Assembly (NCBI RefSeq): GCF_019042655.1
Contig: NZ_JAHPZO010000004.1
Location: 124,001-188,000, forward strand
Source: Planococcus sp. CP5-4_YE
GTDB lineage: Bacteria > Bacillota > Bacilli > Bacillales_A > Planococcaceae
DNA: 64,000 bases
Direction: 5' to 3'
The notes below the pieces were generated by a model. It worked only from the letters and a program-made list of their open reading frames with translations, had not been told where the DNA came from and ran no database searches. Made by a program: the position numbers and the translations under genes. This document shows positions 1 through 8,278 of this stretch, piece by piece. Numbering within the stretch: the stretch's first letter is position 1; every line of letters begins with the position of its first letter.

Positions 1-110
1 TGGTTTGGCATCATAGCTTTTTTTCGCTGGAACGGTCAATCCATCGCAGCATGAAAGCTCTCTAGCATGTGCCAAATCCTGCTCTTATTCTACCAGCATT
101 CCCCCAAAAG

Positions 111-143
111 AAAAGCAATCAGCTAGCGCAGCTGGTTGCTTTT
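111..143 (-). terminator. terminator of the yxlEFG-like operon
   Basis: An imperfect hairpin (arms around AGCAATCAGCT and AGCTGGTTGCT) lies at the end of the permease gene and overlaps its stop codon. On the minus strand it is followed by a T-rich run. Confidence 0.7.
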
Positions 144-927
144 ATACTTTCGTTTTAGCACGGTTTCTTTTCGAGAACCAAATGCCCAGTGCCGCCAGTC
201 CTATCAAGCATGCAAGCGAGATGGCGAATGTCCAGATCAGCGCTGTCGCATCCGGCCCGATGTCCAGGAAGGACGCCGCATAATTTGGAAGCTTTAACGG
301 CGACCATTCCCAGCGGCTGCCAAACAAGCTGTCGACAAGCTGTAGAATCAGCAATATGGCGAGCGTTAACCCAGCGGCCAAGCCCGCATTCGGCATAGAC
401 GCACTCGCGAATAACACCAAGGTGACGACCAGCACCATCCATAAACTATACGTCGCTGCAAAAGCCAGAAATTCGCCGAACGGCACAGCTGAAAACAGCA
501 CCGCCGTGTAATAATAACCCGCCAAAAAGCCAGCCCACACGCTGATCAGTGCCACAATGGAAGCCATCAGCCATTTACTGAGGAAATAGGATACATACGA
601 TAATGGCCGTACATATAACAGCGTAGCCGTCCCGTTTCTGCGCTCGCCAGCAATGCTGCCCATATAAGCGAGAGCGAGGACGAGCATGCCGATTAGCTGA
701 AATTGGCCCATGACCGCCACTAGCAATTGTTCGGGTTCAGGATCCGGCAATTCGATGACAGCACCATCCGGCAAACCGCCTGTCGCATCAAGAATCTGAG
801 GAAGGTAATAATTCGATAAAGGTTCTGTAACGCCCAACAGAATAAAGACAACAGGAATCCAGAATATCTTATAATTGCGCAGGTTCTCACGCCATTCCTT
901 CAACAGCAGAGTTGAAAATTGTTTCAT
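142..927 (-). CDS. yxlG: ABC-2 type transporter permease (YxlG-like)
   Basis: Membrane subunit of an ABC exporter, 261 aa. Hydrophobic segments lie near residues 22-40, 75-92, 115-140, 150-175, 182-200 and 235-255, a six-helix ABC-2 pattern. The cytoplasmic motif GERRNGT around residue 94, followed by an LLYVRPLS segment, is typical of permeases coupled to a drug/bacteriocin-type ATPase. It overlaps the upstream ATPase gene by 4 nt (ATGA), so the two are translationally coupled. With the ATPase and the small membrane protein upstream it matches the order of Bacillus subtilis yxlE-yxlF-yxlG. The substrate is unknown. The sigY/yxlC/yxlD genes that precede yxlE in B. subtilis are not seen here. 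Confidence 0.85.
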   Translation of the reverse strand: MKQFSTLLLKEWRENLRNYKIFWIPVVFILLGVTEPLSNYYLPQILDATGGLPDGAVIELPDPEPEQLLVAVMGQFQLIGMLVLALAYMGSIAGERRNGTATLLYVRPLSYVSYFLSKWLMASIVALISVWAGFLAGYYYTAVLFSAVPFGEFLAFAATYSLWMVLVVTLVLFASASMPNAGLAAGLTLAILLILQLVDSLFGSRWEWSPLKLPNYAASFLDIGPDATALIWTFAISLACLIGLAALGIWFSKRNRAKTKV

Positions 928-1805
928 TTTTCTGCCACCACCTTCAGGAAAATATCTTCCAGGCTAGCGGTTTCTTGCTCGACCCCAACAATAGGAAAGC
1001 TCTTGACCGACAAGAAACGAAACACATCTTGCATGACCGGCCCTTCCGCCTTTATAGGAATAATGGCCGCTGTACCCTGAATGGCAGCTGGCCACGGTGA
1101 TTCGCCCACAAACCTTTCCGCAGCGTTAGTGTTCTCGAAGCGAATTCGAATTTGCGGATCTGCGTAACGGCTGCGCACCTGATTAAGAGAACCGTGTTCC
1201 ACCAAGTGCCCGTTCTGCAAAAACAACAGCTGGTCCGTCATTTCTTCCGCGTCGTTCAAAATATGTGTCGAGTAAAGGATCGTCGTTTGCCCGAGCAATG
1301 ATTTCAACAGCTCCATCACTTCCCGCCGCCCGGTCGGGTCCAAGGAAGAAATCGGTTCGTCCAAAAGCAGCAAACTTGGCTGGTGCACCATCGCCTGCGC
1401 CAATCCGAGCCGCTGTTTCATGCCTCCTGAAAAGCCGCCGATTTTCTTATTGGTTACTTGACCAAGTCCGACAAACCCCAGTGTGCGTTCTGCCTGCTGG
1501 CGAGCTTTTTTGGAATCGACACCGCTCAGCTTGGCGGCCATCTCTGTAAATTCCAAAGCGCTCAGCCAGGGAAAAAATCGCGGATACTGTGGCAAAAAGC
1601 CGATCGATAAGTTTTTCTTGCGTTGGATTTCTCCTGCTGTCGCTTCCAGCAACCCTGCAAGCATCGACAATGTTGTGGTCTTTCCGGCACCGTTTGGCCC
1701 AATCAATGCCGTTGCACTGCCTTCTGCGAGCTCGAAGCCCAATCCGTCCACTGCCTGCTCAGTGCCGAAGCGCTTTGTTAATGACCTGACTTCCAATACG
1801 TTCAA
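924..1805 (-). CDS. yxlF: ABC transporter ATP-binding protein (YxlF-like)
   Basis: ATPase of the exporter, 293 aa. Visible motifs are Walker A GPNGAGKTT (residues 36-44), signature FSGGMKQRLGLA, Walker B LLLLDEPISSLDP and the switch histidine in STHIL. About 80 residues follow the nucleotide-binding domain, as in DrrA/CcmA-type exporters. The frame stays open 26 codons further upstream, but I chose the TTG at 1803-1805. It gives MNVLEVRSLTKRFG, has a GGAGG 8 nt upstream, and overlaps the stop of the preceding gene (TTGA). The gene lies between the YxlE-like protein and the permease in one operon. It could energise export of a lipid, peptide or drug; the sequence does not say which. Confidence 0.9.
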   Translation of the reverse strand: MNVLEVRSLTKRFGTEQAVDGLGFELAEGSATALIGPNGAGKTTTLSMLAGLLEATAGEIQRKKNLSIGFLPQYPRFFPWLSALEFTEMAAKLSGVDSKKARQQAERTLGFVGLGQVTNKKIGGFSGGMKQRLGLAQAMVHQPSLLLLDEPISSLDPTGRREVMELLKSLLGQTTILYSTHILNDAEEMTDQLLFLQNGHLVEHGSLNQVRSRYADPQIRIRFENTNAAERFVGESPWPAAIQGTAAIIPIKAEGPVMQDVFRFLSVKSFPIVGVEQETASLEDIFLKVVAEK

Positions 1806-1996
1806 TAATTCCGCCTCCCTATGACAAAGTACAGAATCGGTCCGATAATATTCAGTAAAACGACGATCGCCGCCCACATCCACTTCGGACCGTTCGGATT
1901 TGGATTTCTAATCAAATCCACTAATGCGAATATCATCAACGCGATCTGCAAAACCAGAATGGGCAGCACCAATAGAATTGTGCGTTCATCCACCAT
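1802..1996 (-). CDS. yxlE: small membrane protein, PLDc_N / YxlE-like
   Basis: A protein of about 64 aa with two hydrophobic helices. The second contains WMWAAIVVLLNIIGPILYF and ends in a GRR tail, which is the phospholipase D N-terminal (PLDc_N) signature found in YxlE. In B. subtilis YxlE acts with YxlD as a negative regulator of sigma-Y. That role is not established here, because no sigma gene adjoins. I chose the ATG at 1996 because GGAGG lies 9 nt upstream; an ATG at 2002 is only 3 nt from the same site. It is the first gene of the exporter operon, and its TGA overlaps the TTG start of the ATPase. Confidence 0.75.
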   Translation of the reverse strand: MVDERTILLVLPILVLQIALMIFALVDLIRNPNPNGPKWMWAAIVVLLNIIGPILYFVIGRRNY

Positions 1997-2074
1997 GTTC
2001 ATGTTCCTCCCCTGCACTTCTTTTGCCTCTATTGTTATTTCGCTGCGTCTGCCTGCTCTCCCTGCCACTGCATC

Positions 2075-2102
2075 AAAAAAGGACCGCCATCAGCGGTCCT
2101 TA
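2075..2102 (-). terminator. terminator of msrA
   Basis: Perfect stem AGGACCGC / GCGGTCCT with a short loop, followed by six T on the minus strand, directly downstream of msrA. Confidence 0.9.
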
Positions 2103-2116
2103 CAATATTCATCACA

Positions 2117-2788
2117 TCACCATTTCAGCTTGAGCAATATTTGACGAAGAGCATCCCGATACTCATTGGCGATCGGCCATCCGCTGATTTCCTCCAGCAA
2201 TTGCTGGCGGCTGCCGAATCCTTTAACAAATCCGTTCAGCCTGGCAGCAAAAGTCGACGGTGTCAGAAAAGCCGCATCGGGATAAAGTTCCGCCAATTGT
2301 TCGAGCGCTTTTGGATAGCGCTTTAAATAATATTTCTGATGGCGCTCTTCCGCTTCCGTAAAACCATCGAATGGCCGGATTTCCGTGTCGACTGGCTCAT
2401 TCAATTGCTGCTCTTTTTCTATCTTCAATTTCTCGAGGATGTGCTGTTGCTCTTCGGACTGCCAAAATATCAAGGAAATATATTGGCGCCCTTTGTATGC
2501 GTCGCGGTTCGGGTAATGGCTGCGCCAAAATTCCCTGACGATTTCTTCAAAGCGGATCTGTCCGGGATCAAATTCCACTTGGATGGTTTCCGTATGGTCT
2601 CCCATCTGTCGGTATGTGGGACTTTCAGAAGTGCCGCCTGCATAGCCGGTCCGCGTCCGGATCACGCCGGGCAATGAACCGAACTGCGCATCCGGGCTCC
2701 AAAAGCAGCCCATCCCGAAGGTTGCGGTTTCTAGATTCGCTGTCTCTGGAAAATCCTGTTCAAGCGTTGAAATCATTGTGTTCTCCAT
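2117..2788 (-). CDS. msrA: peptide-methionine (S)-S-oxide reductase MsrA
   Basis: Cytoplasmic repair enzyme that reduces the S-epimer of methionine sulfoxide in proteins, using thioredoxin. It has 223 aa, the usual length. The catalytic motif GCFW is at about residues 27-30 (FGMGCFWSPDA). The family signatures GYAGG, HTETIQVEFDP and REFWRSH follow, then the conserved QYISLIFW segment. The ATG at 2788 is preceded by AAGGAGAGG. The gene is monocistronic, divergent from the isoaspartyl methyltransferase at 2896 and closed by its own terminator. Two neighbouring protein-repair enzymes facing apart may share conditions of need, but nothing in the sequence shows common control. Confidence 0.95.
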   Translation of the reverse strand: MENTMISTLEQDFPETANLETATFGMGCFWSPDAQFGSLPGVIRTRTGYAGGTSESPTYRQMGDHTETIQVEFDPGQIRFEEIVREFWRSHYPNRDAYKGRQYISLIFWQSEEQQHILEKLKIEKEQQLNEPVDTEIRPFDGFTEAEERHQKYYLKRYPKALEQLAELYPDAAFLTPSTFAARLNGFVKGFGSRQQLLEEISGWPIANEYRDALRQILLKLKW

Positions 2789-2895
2789 ATCCGTTTCCTC
2801 TCCTTAAGAGCCGCCCTTTGTGCTTCGGGCCATTTTTCCTTATGATAGTAGCAAGGAATCCATAAAACAAATCGAACGAAAGCAGGTGCATCTGT

Positions 2896-3480
2896 ATGAC
2901 TGCGCGTAAACAGGACATCACCGCTTATTTCCGCTCACTCGACCGGCGTTCGTTCATGGAACGCCACCAGCAAGATGCCGACCGTGACGAAGCTTTGCCG
3001 ATCGGATACGGCCAGACGATTTCACAGCCTTCACTCGTATTGGGAATGACGGTTGCCCTCGATCTCGAAGACCATCACAAAGTGTTGGAAATCGGCACAG
3101 GATCCGGTTTCCAGACAGCGCTCCTGGCAGCTTTTTCACAGGAAGTCTATAGCGTTGAAAAGATTCCTCAGCTATATGAAAGCGCCAGAAAACGGCTCGA
3201 AGCGAAAGGATTCAAAAACATCCATTTCCTACTGGGCGATGGCAGCCTTGGCTGGCCGGAACATGCACCGTACGACCGGATCATCGTCACTGCTGCCGCT
3301 TCGGATATTCCAAAAGAATTGATGGACCAATTGGCAGTCGGCGGCCGCATGATTATCCCTGTCGGCAGTTTGTACAGCCAGGACCTTCTCGCCATCGACA
3401 AATCCAGCGATGGGAAATTGGAAAAAACAGCGCTTGAAGCTGTTCGCTTTGTGCCATTGAAGGGGAAATACGAAAATTAG
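2896..3480 (+). CDS. pcm: protein-L-isoaspartate O-methyltransferase-like protein
   Basis: SAM-dependent methyltransferase of the PCMT family, 194 aa, which is short for the family. The N-terminal part carries RRSFM and ALPIGYGQTISQPSLV, the PCMT signature that positions the isoaspartyl substrate. The SAM-binding motif I VLEIGTGSGFQTALLA is near residues 61-76, with a motif II acidic end (VYSVEK) and a GDGSLGWPEHAPYDRIIVTAA stretch typical of the family. The expected role is repair of isomerised aspartate in aged proteins. Start ATG at 2896 follows AGGTGCATCTGT. It is divergent from msrA. Confidence 0.88.
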   Translation: MTARKQDITAYFRSLDRRSFMERHQQDADRDEALPIGYGQTISQPSLVLGMTVALDLEDHHKVLEIGTGSGFQTALLAAFSQEVYSVEKIPQLYESARKRLEAKGFKNIHFLLGDGSLGWPEHAPYDRIIVTAAASDIPKELMDQLAVGGRMIIPVGSLYSQDLLAIDKSSDGKLEKTALEAVRFVPLKGKYEN

Positions 3481-3500
3481 GGTATATTAATATAAGGGGA

Positions 3501-3986
3501 TTAATCGCCATCTTTTGAGGCGTTGCGCAAGACCGACCAGCCGAGCAAAAATAGGAAAGCAGCTGTTCCGAGCCACAGCGATTCATAGAAGACAGGGTCG
3601 CCAGTGTCCCTGACTGTATGAAGATTCAACAGCAGGCGGAACACCAGGCTGTCGAATATCAGCAGCACGCCGCCTCCAATCAACGCGCTTCCTAAAAAGC
3701 GCGCCGGCCAAAAAGCTTTTCGTCTGGCCAAGTCGGCAGCAATCCATAGCGACAAAACTGTCAATGCCCAACCGATGACCTGGTAAATTCCTTCCCCGAT
3801 CAAAATCGCTCGGGGGCCATTGCCTTCGTAAAAATGATGCCATTGCAAGAAAAAATGGAAAATGCTTTGCTCGAGCACAGAAAACATTCCGGCTCCGAAC
3901 AATAAACCCGCCCAAAAGTTCCGGGAAGTGTGGACACGCCGGTTTCTTGCTGTCGTAAGATCTGTCTTGCGTTCTGCCGAAACCAT
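3501..3986 (-). CDS. DUF2243 integral membrane protein
   Basis: A 161-aa membrane protein with four predicted helices. It begins with a WAGLLFGAGMFSVLEQSIFH helix, followed by LQWHHFY. The histidine-rich QWHH at the end of helix 1 is the DUF2243 hallmark. The frame is open to 4088, but the ATG at 3986 has AAAGGAGTGG in front and the upstream extension lacks family character. Function of the family is unknown. The gene is alone on its strand, converging with the methyltransferase gene. No terminator with a T-run is obvious in the 20 nt between them. Confidence 0.75.
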   Translation of the reverse strand: MVSAERKTDLTTARNRRVHTSRNFWAGLLFGAGMFSVLEQSIFHFFLQWHHFYEGNGPRAILIGEGIYQVIGWALTVLSLWIAADLARRKAFWPARFLGSALIGGGVLLIFDSLVFRLLLNLHTVRDTGDPVFYESLWLGTAAFLFLLGWSVLRNASKDGD

Positions 3987-4144
3987 CCAATCCACTCCTT
4001 TTGAATTCCGTCCGTACCCGTTTTTCCATTTATACCCGCTCTCCCAGCCAATTAATCGTTGTTGGCCATTCAGGGCAGTGCAGCCCAAAATAAATGAACA
4101 ATGTATCCCCTACACGTATTACATTATCCAAGGAGGCGACTCAT

Positions 4145-4849
4145 TTGCAGAATTCCAAAACCATGCAAAGCGAAATCGGCGGCTATATTTCAACCATCAT
4201 CCGCGAACACTTCGGGAAAGGCCCAACTTCTGTATTCGTTGTTGTGAAACCACCCTTTGTCATCGTCCATCTCAGAGGATTCCTAAGCCCCACTGAAAAG
4301 ATTTTGCTCCAAAAAAACGAGTTCAGGCGTGTGATGGAAATTCGCCATTTGCTTATTGAAGAACTGAAGCCAGATATTTGCGATGCTTTCTCCCGTGCTT
4401 CGGGCGAAAAAGTGGAGTCGATCTATGCCGATTGGCATCTCGAAAACCAGACGGGCATGCTCATCGGGGTCATGGAAAATCGAGACGCTGCAGCTGAATT
4501 TGAGTGGCAGTCCAATGCGACGCAAAAAGCCCTCCAAGAGTCAGTCGTGGAAGCCAGCAGAAAAGCCGAAAAAAAACCCGAAAGTACTGAGTTGTTCTGG
4601 TTGAATGATCGCACCTTATTGATCGAACGGACTGGTTTCTTGGTGGAAATCGAACGTGAGCTCATACGCAGAGGCTTAGCAGAACAACTGAAACAAGTAA
4701 AAAGGCCGCTTGAGAAACGTTTGTTACTGAAAGAAACCCAGTTTCCGAAACTGCTCAATCGGGACATCCGTGAAATTTTTCTCGATTGGGAATTCTCGAC
4801 GGACATCAGTTATATTCTCGTGCTGCTTGAACCGAGTAAATATTCTTAA
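4145..4849 (+). CDS. tandem DUF2294 / MpsC-like protein
   Basis: A 234-aa soluble protein with two repeats of the DUF2294 (MpsC) fold. Repeat 1 has GGYISTIIREHFGKGPTSV and a later LSPTEKILL segment; repeat 2 has a degenerate copy in which RTGFLVEIERELIRRG and FLDWEFSTDISYILVLLEP match the end of repeat 1 (IYADWHLENQTGMLIGVME). MpsC accompanies the MpsAB cation/bicarbonate system in staphylococci; a role for this stand-alone protein is unknown and no mpsAB adjoins. I chose the TTG at 4145 because AAGGAGG lies 7 nt upstream; no plausible site precedes the alternative start at 4094. Confidence 0.7.
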   Translation: MQNSKTMQSEIGGYISTIIREHFGKGPTSVFVVVKPPFVIVHLRGFLSPTEKILLQKNEFRRVMEIRHLLIEELKPDICDAFSRASGEKVESIYADWHLENQTGMLIGVMENRDAAAEFEWQSNATQKALQESVVEASRKAEKKPESTELFWLNDRTLLIERTGFLVEIERELIRRGLAEQLKQVKRPLEKRLLLKETQFPKLLNRDIREIFLDWEFSTDISYILVLLEPSKYS

Positions 4850-4853
4850 CATG

Positions 4854-4882
4854 AAAAAGCCGCCTATTAGGCGGCTTTTCTC
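4854..4882. terminator. bidirectional terminator
   Basis: Stem AGCCGCCTA / TAGGCGGCT with A-run before and T-run after. It serves the MpsC-like gene on plus and the small CxxC gene on minus. Confidence 0.9.
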
Positions 4883-4892
4883 TCTATCCAAT

Positions 4893-5084
4893 TTAACCCA
4901 CGGTAGATTGTGCAGTTTGGCAATGCGGACAATGTTCGTACTCCTCTTCTGCCAAGCTCTCCACATACTCCATTTTGTCGGTAAACTCCCTTTGCTCTAT
5001 AGGCGTTTGCAAAAAGCCGCAGCTATCTCCTGCAAACTGGCTATGATGGATTTTTTTCGTTCGATGATCTACAAAATAACCCAT
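4893..5084 (-). CDS. small hypothetical protein with a CPHC metal motif
   Basis: A 63-aa acidic protein that I do not recognise. Start ATG at 5084 has a good AGGGGGG site 7 nt upstream, so the gene is probably real. Near the C-terminus HCPHCQ forms one CxxC knuckle; an additional single Cys occurs near residue 22 with several His before it (HHSQFAG). A single zinc or iron-binding site is possible, but a complete four-ligand site is not obvious. It sits between two terminators and looks monocistronic. Confidence 0.6.
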   Translation of the reverse strand: MGYFVDHRTKKIHHSQFAGDSCGFLQTPIEQREFTDKMEYVESLAEEEYEHCPHCQTAQSTVG

Positions 5085-5101
5085 TCTGCTTCCCCCCTAT
5101 A

Positions 5102-5150
5102 AAAAAAGCCGAAAAGAGCCTCTCAACATGAAAGGGATCTTTTCGGCTTT
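5102..5150 (-). terminator. terminator
   Basis: Long arms AAAGCCGAAAAGA / TCTTTTCGGCTTT around a 20-nt loop, with seven T on the minus strand. It probably ends the transcript from the HMA-like gene at 5250-5459. Confidence 0.75.
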
Positions 5151-5249
5151 GCCTCCGGCGCTATGGTCCGCGGCATTTGACCTATTATATATAGTTATTA
5201 CTCTTCAATGGTTTATATTCTACATGAACAATCACCTTGTGGCAAAAAA

Positions 5250-5459
5250 TCACTCCACGTGAAAGCCCGCTTCTTTAGTAAGACGGATAATCTGGCTTTC
5301 TTTAACCTTCGTTTCATCCAGCTCCAGTTTGACTTCGCCGTCTTCTACGCCGACCAACACCCGTTCAACTCCTGGCTCTTTCAGCAACAAATCCTCCAGT
5401 TCATGAATTGGGCGTTGTGATTTTGCTTCTTTTACATACATCGTCATTTTCCTCATCAT
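5250..5459 (-). CDS. HMA-like small protein lacking the CxxC metal site
   Basis: A 69-aa protein whose pattern (hydrophobic strand, helix HELEDLLLKEPGVERVLVG, strand VKLELDE, helix SQIIRLTKEAGFHVE) is the ferredoxin-like heavy-metal-associated fold of CopZ. The metal-binding GMxCxxC loop is absent; KSQRPIHE stands there instead. It is therefore unlikely to bind copper by the usual route. ATG at 5459 follows GGAAGGAGAG. It lies 33 nt downstream of topoisomerase III on the same strand and may be co-transcribed with it. The function is unknown. Confidence 0.7.
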   Translation of the reverse strand: MMRKMTMYVKEAKSQRPIHELEDLLLKEPGVERVLVGVEDGEVKLELDETKVKESQIIRLTKEAGFHVE

Positions 5460-5492
5460 CGACTCTCCTTCCTGTGTACTTCCTGGGAAATG

Positions 5493-7601
5493 TCAAAACT
5501 TCATTTTCAGTTTGCCTTCTTCCAATTCCAGGCTTGCATTGAACTTTTTGCCGTTTTTCGAAACGAAGCCTTTAATGACCGGAGTTTTACCTCTCGTACA
5601 TAAGTATTCGATATGTTTGGCGGTTAGCCTTTTTTTCAAAAATACCGCCGGGAATGATTGCTTGCAACCATTGGCATGTTCCGTACAGCCATAGGATCCC
5701 CTGCACGAAACGATTGAGCCTTTTCGGCAACGAGGGCATATCGCAATTTCGCTCCCTTGCAATAAGGGCATTTCATCGGGCATGCCATTACTGCGCAATT
5801 GTTCCGGCACATCTTGCAACAGCTTCTCGATGAATTTCCCGATAGTGGCGAGAAACACATCCGAAGACCCTTCGCCTTTGCCGATTTTCTTCAGATAGCT
5901 TTCCCATTTTGCGGTCATCGATGGGCTCGACAGCAAATTCCCTTCAATGGCCTGGCACAGCATGCGCCCTTTTTCGGTGACTGACACAATGTTTCTCTTC
6001 ACTTCGATATAATTATGGCGCTTGATCGTTTCGATGATGCCGCTGCGTGTCGCTTCAGTCCCGAGCCCCTCGACTTCCTTGAGGATTTCGCTGTCAGCTA
6101 CATCTTCCGCGAACTTCCCGCAAGTTTTCATCATGGCGATCAATTGTCCTTCCGTATAGGGCTTCGGCGCGGTGGTCATGCGTTCGACAATGGCAACCGC
6201 TGCCGCTACTTGCTCATGAAGTGCCAATTCAGGAAGCGGTGGGTCCTGTTTCGCTTCTTTTGACGTCGGAAACAGCGATTTCCAGCCTTTATCGAGCTCT
6301 GTCCGGCCTGTCGTATGAAATTCGAGCCCTTTGACATCGGACACGACTTTCGTTTCGGCATAGCGGTAATCCCGGTGGAACATGCCGAGTGTCGTGCGCA
6401 TCACTTCTTCGTATAAATTTCGTTCGTCCTGAGGCAAGCCATCGATTTTACGGGCCGTCGGCAAACTTTTCGTTGGGATGATGGCATAGTGTTCCTGGAC
6501 TTTCGAATTGTCGACAAAACGCTTTTTCGGTGTTTTCGTTGCAATCGAAAATGGAGCATTGATGAGTTTTTGATAACTCTCCACTTGGGCTGACAAATAG
6601 CCGAACTCTGCCGACGTGATGTGGCGCGAATCAGTTCGCGGATAGCTGACGAGTTTTTTCTCATAGAGCTTCTGCATCGCCGCCAGCACTTTTTGTGGAC
6701 TGTATTTCCATTTCCGGTTTGCGGCTGCCTGCAGGCTGGATAAGGAATGCAAGGGCTGTGGCGGGATGTGCTTCTCTGCCGTCTTCAATTCTTTGATATG
6801 ACCTGTCGCTTTGCCATCCATCAAGTCGTGGGCAACCAAGAGTTCTTCCGCTTTTTTGCGCTCTTTCGCTTTCAGTTTGGCTTTGCCTTTATAGCTGCCT
6901 TTCGCCGCTTTGAACTTCCCTTCGATTTCGTAAAACGGCTCGGGTTTAAACGCTTCGATTTCCTTTTGGCGCTGATAGATCAAAAATACGGTCGGTGTCT
7001 GCACCCGTCCGATCGCAAATACTTCGTGGATGCCGCGCTCTTGAAGGAGCAGCGAATACAGTCGTGAGCCGTTCATGCCAACAAGCCAGTCGCTAATCTG
7101 ACGCGCCCGCGCTTCTTCATAAAGGCGCAGGTCTTCTTTATTGTCGCGCAAATTACGGAAGCCTTCACGTACTTCGTCGACTTCGAGTGAATTGATCCAC
7201 AACCGTTTGATTTGTTTGCCACGCACGCCAGTCTGTCGGTAGATGCTATAGAAAATATTCGAACCTTCGCGGTCTACGTCACAAGCATTGATGACGGTAT
7301 CGGTTTCTTTCAGGAGTTTTTTGATGATATTGAATTGCTTCGACTTGCCGCGGGCTACTTGGAATTGGTATTCGACCGGCAAAATTGGCAAGGAAGCGAG
7401 CGACCATTTGCCCCATTTCGGGTCGTAGGCTTTCGGTTCTTTCAGTTCGACAAGATGGCCGATCCCCCAAGTGATGAACGCACCTTCTGGAAAGATCGGA
7501 TTCGGCGCCATTTCCATATAGCCTTCCCGCTTCACCGTCTTGAACGCATCGCCATACGCTTTCGCCTGGCTCGGCTTTTCAGCTACAATTACTGGTTTCA
7601 T
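5493..7601 (-). CDS. topB: DNA topoisomerase III
   Basis: Type IA topoisomerase, 702 aa. The Toprim domain begins at VIVAEKPSQAKAYG and contains the acidic cluster CDVDREGSNIFY near residue 105. The catalytic tyrosine is in SYPRTDSRH near residue 310. The C-terminus carries one zinc-ribbon-like cysteine cluster (CPRC, then CRGSYGCTEHANGC) and a terminal domain. It decatenates and relaxes DNA by single-strand passage during replication and repair. The frame is open 11 codons further, but ATG at 7601 gives MKPVIVAEK with AAAGGAAGAA upstream. It is followed by the HMA-like gene and preceded by the structured repeat array. Confidence 0.95.
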   Translation of the reverse strand: MKPVIVAEKPSQAKAYGDAFKTVKREGYMEMAPNPIFPEGAFITWGIGHLVELKEPKAYDPKWGKWSLASLPILPVEYQFQVARGKSKQFNIIKKLLKETDTVINACDVDREGSNIFYSIYRQTGVRGKQIKRLWINSLEVDEVREGFRNLRDNKEDLRLYEEARARQISDWLVGMNGSRLYSLLLQERGIHEVFAIGRVQTPTVFLIYQRQKEIEAFKPEPFYEIEGKFKAAKGSYKGKAKLKAKERKKAEELLVAHDLMDGKATGHIKELKTAEKHIPPQPLHSLSSLQAAANRKWKYSPQKVLAAMQKLYEKKLVSYPRTDSRHITSAEFGYLSAQVESYQKLINAPFSIATKTPKKRFVDNSKVQEHYAIIPTKSLPTARKIDGLPQDERNLYEEVMRTTLGMFHRDYRYAETKVVSDVKGLEFHTTGRTELDKGWKSLFPTSKEAKQDPPLPELALHEQVAAAVAIVERMTTAPKPYTEGQLIAMMKTCGKFAEDVADSEILKEVEGLGTEATRSGIIETIKRHNYIEVKRNIVSVTEKGRMLCQAIEGNLLSSPSMTAKWESYLKKIGKGEGSSDVFLATIGKFIEKLLQDVPEQLRSNGMPDEMPLLQGSEIAICPRCRKGSIVSCRGSYGCTEHANGCKQSFPAVFLKKRLTAKHIEYLCTRGKTPVIKGFVSKNGKKFNASLELEEGKLKMKF

Positions 7602-7715
7602 GCTGTTCTTCCTTTCCCATGCTCTTTGTTTCATTGTACTCTTTCCACTGAAAAATCCAAATGAAAGCTTATTGGCATTTCAGTAGTTAACTGCTTTGTT
7701 GGGCCGGTTTTTAAT
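7602..7715. other. leader region between topB and the repeat array
   Basis: No gene is visible. The stretch has the topB ribosome binding site and upstream sequence up to the first repeat unit at 7716. Confidence 0.5.
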
Positions 7716-7950
7716 GAAGATAGCGAAGGTTTGTTTGCGGAAATGTTCCTGAAGTTGAGTCGGACTTCATCTTCGTATTCGCCGCCCTGCTTTGGGTTGG
7801 CCTCTTGCAATAAGCCAAGAAGAACACTTGTCTTATCGCATCGGCTCACCCTTGGCGCTTGGCGGCTTGAAGATTTCATTGTACGAAGATTGATTAGATA
7901 GATCTGCTTCTATATTCAGTTGCCGGCTAGTGGGGAAATCGCTTCTCTAG
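7716..7950. repeat. structured intergenic repeat, copy A
   Basis: About 235 bp beginning GAAGATAGCGA and ending GCCGGCTAGTGGGGAAATCGCTTC. A nested extended hairpin can be drawn: outer arms GCCGCC (7781-7786) / GGCGGC (7861-7866), middle arms GGGTTGGCC / GGCTCACCC, and a tip at 7807-7839 with GCAATAAG / CTTATCGC and CAAG / CTTG around loop AAGAACA. Homologous to copies B and C1-C3. Confidence 0.85.
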
Positions 7951-7959
7951 TCTAGCGTA

Positions 7960-8195
7960 GAAATCGAGAATGGGGGTTTGCTTGCGGAAGTGTTCCTGAA
8001 GTTGATTCGGGCTTCACTTTGGTATTTGCCGCCTTGCTTTGGGTTGGCCTCCTGCAATAAGCCAAGAAGAACACTTGTCTTATCGCATCGGCTCACCCTT
8101 GGCGCTGGGTGGCTTGGAGATTTCGTTGGACCGAGTTTGTTTAAGCAGATCTGCTTCTGTATCCAGTTGCCGGCTAGTGGGGAAATCGCTTCCTG
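7960..8195. repeat. structured intergenic repeat, copy B
   Basis: Second unit, 247 bp after copy A in the same orientation. The hairpin tip at 8054-8086 is identical to copy A. The outer arm is GGTGGC instead of GGCGGC, giving a G-U pair with GCCGCC on the plus-strand RNA. Confidence 0.85.
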
Positions 8196-8240
8196 CGAAG
8201 CCTGAACAAAACCGGATATACTTAATTTCAAAGTGAAAAC

Positions 8241-8273
8241 AAAAAAAGCTTCCGGCCACTGCCGGAAGCTTTT
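8241..8273 (-). terminator. terminator of the sulfur operon
   Basis: Stem AGCTTCCGGC / GCCGGAAGCT with four-base loop and seven T on the minus strand, directly after the TauE gene. Confidence 0.92.
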
Positions 8274-8278
8274 CGCTC

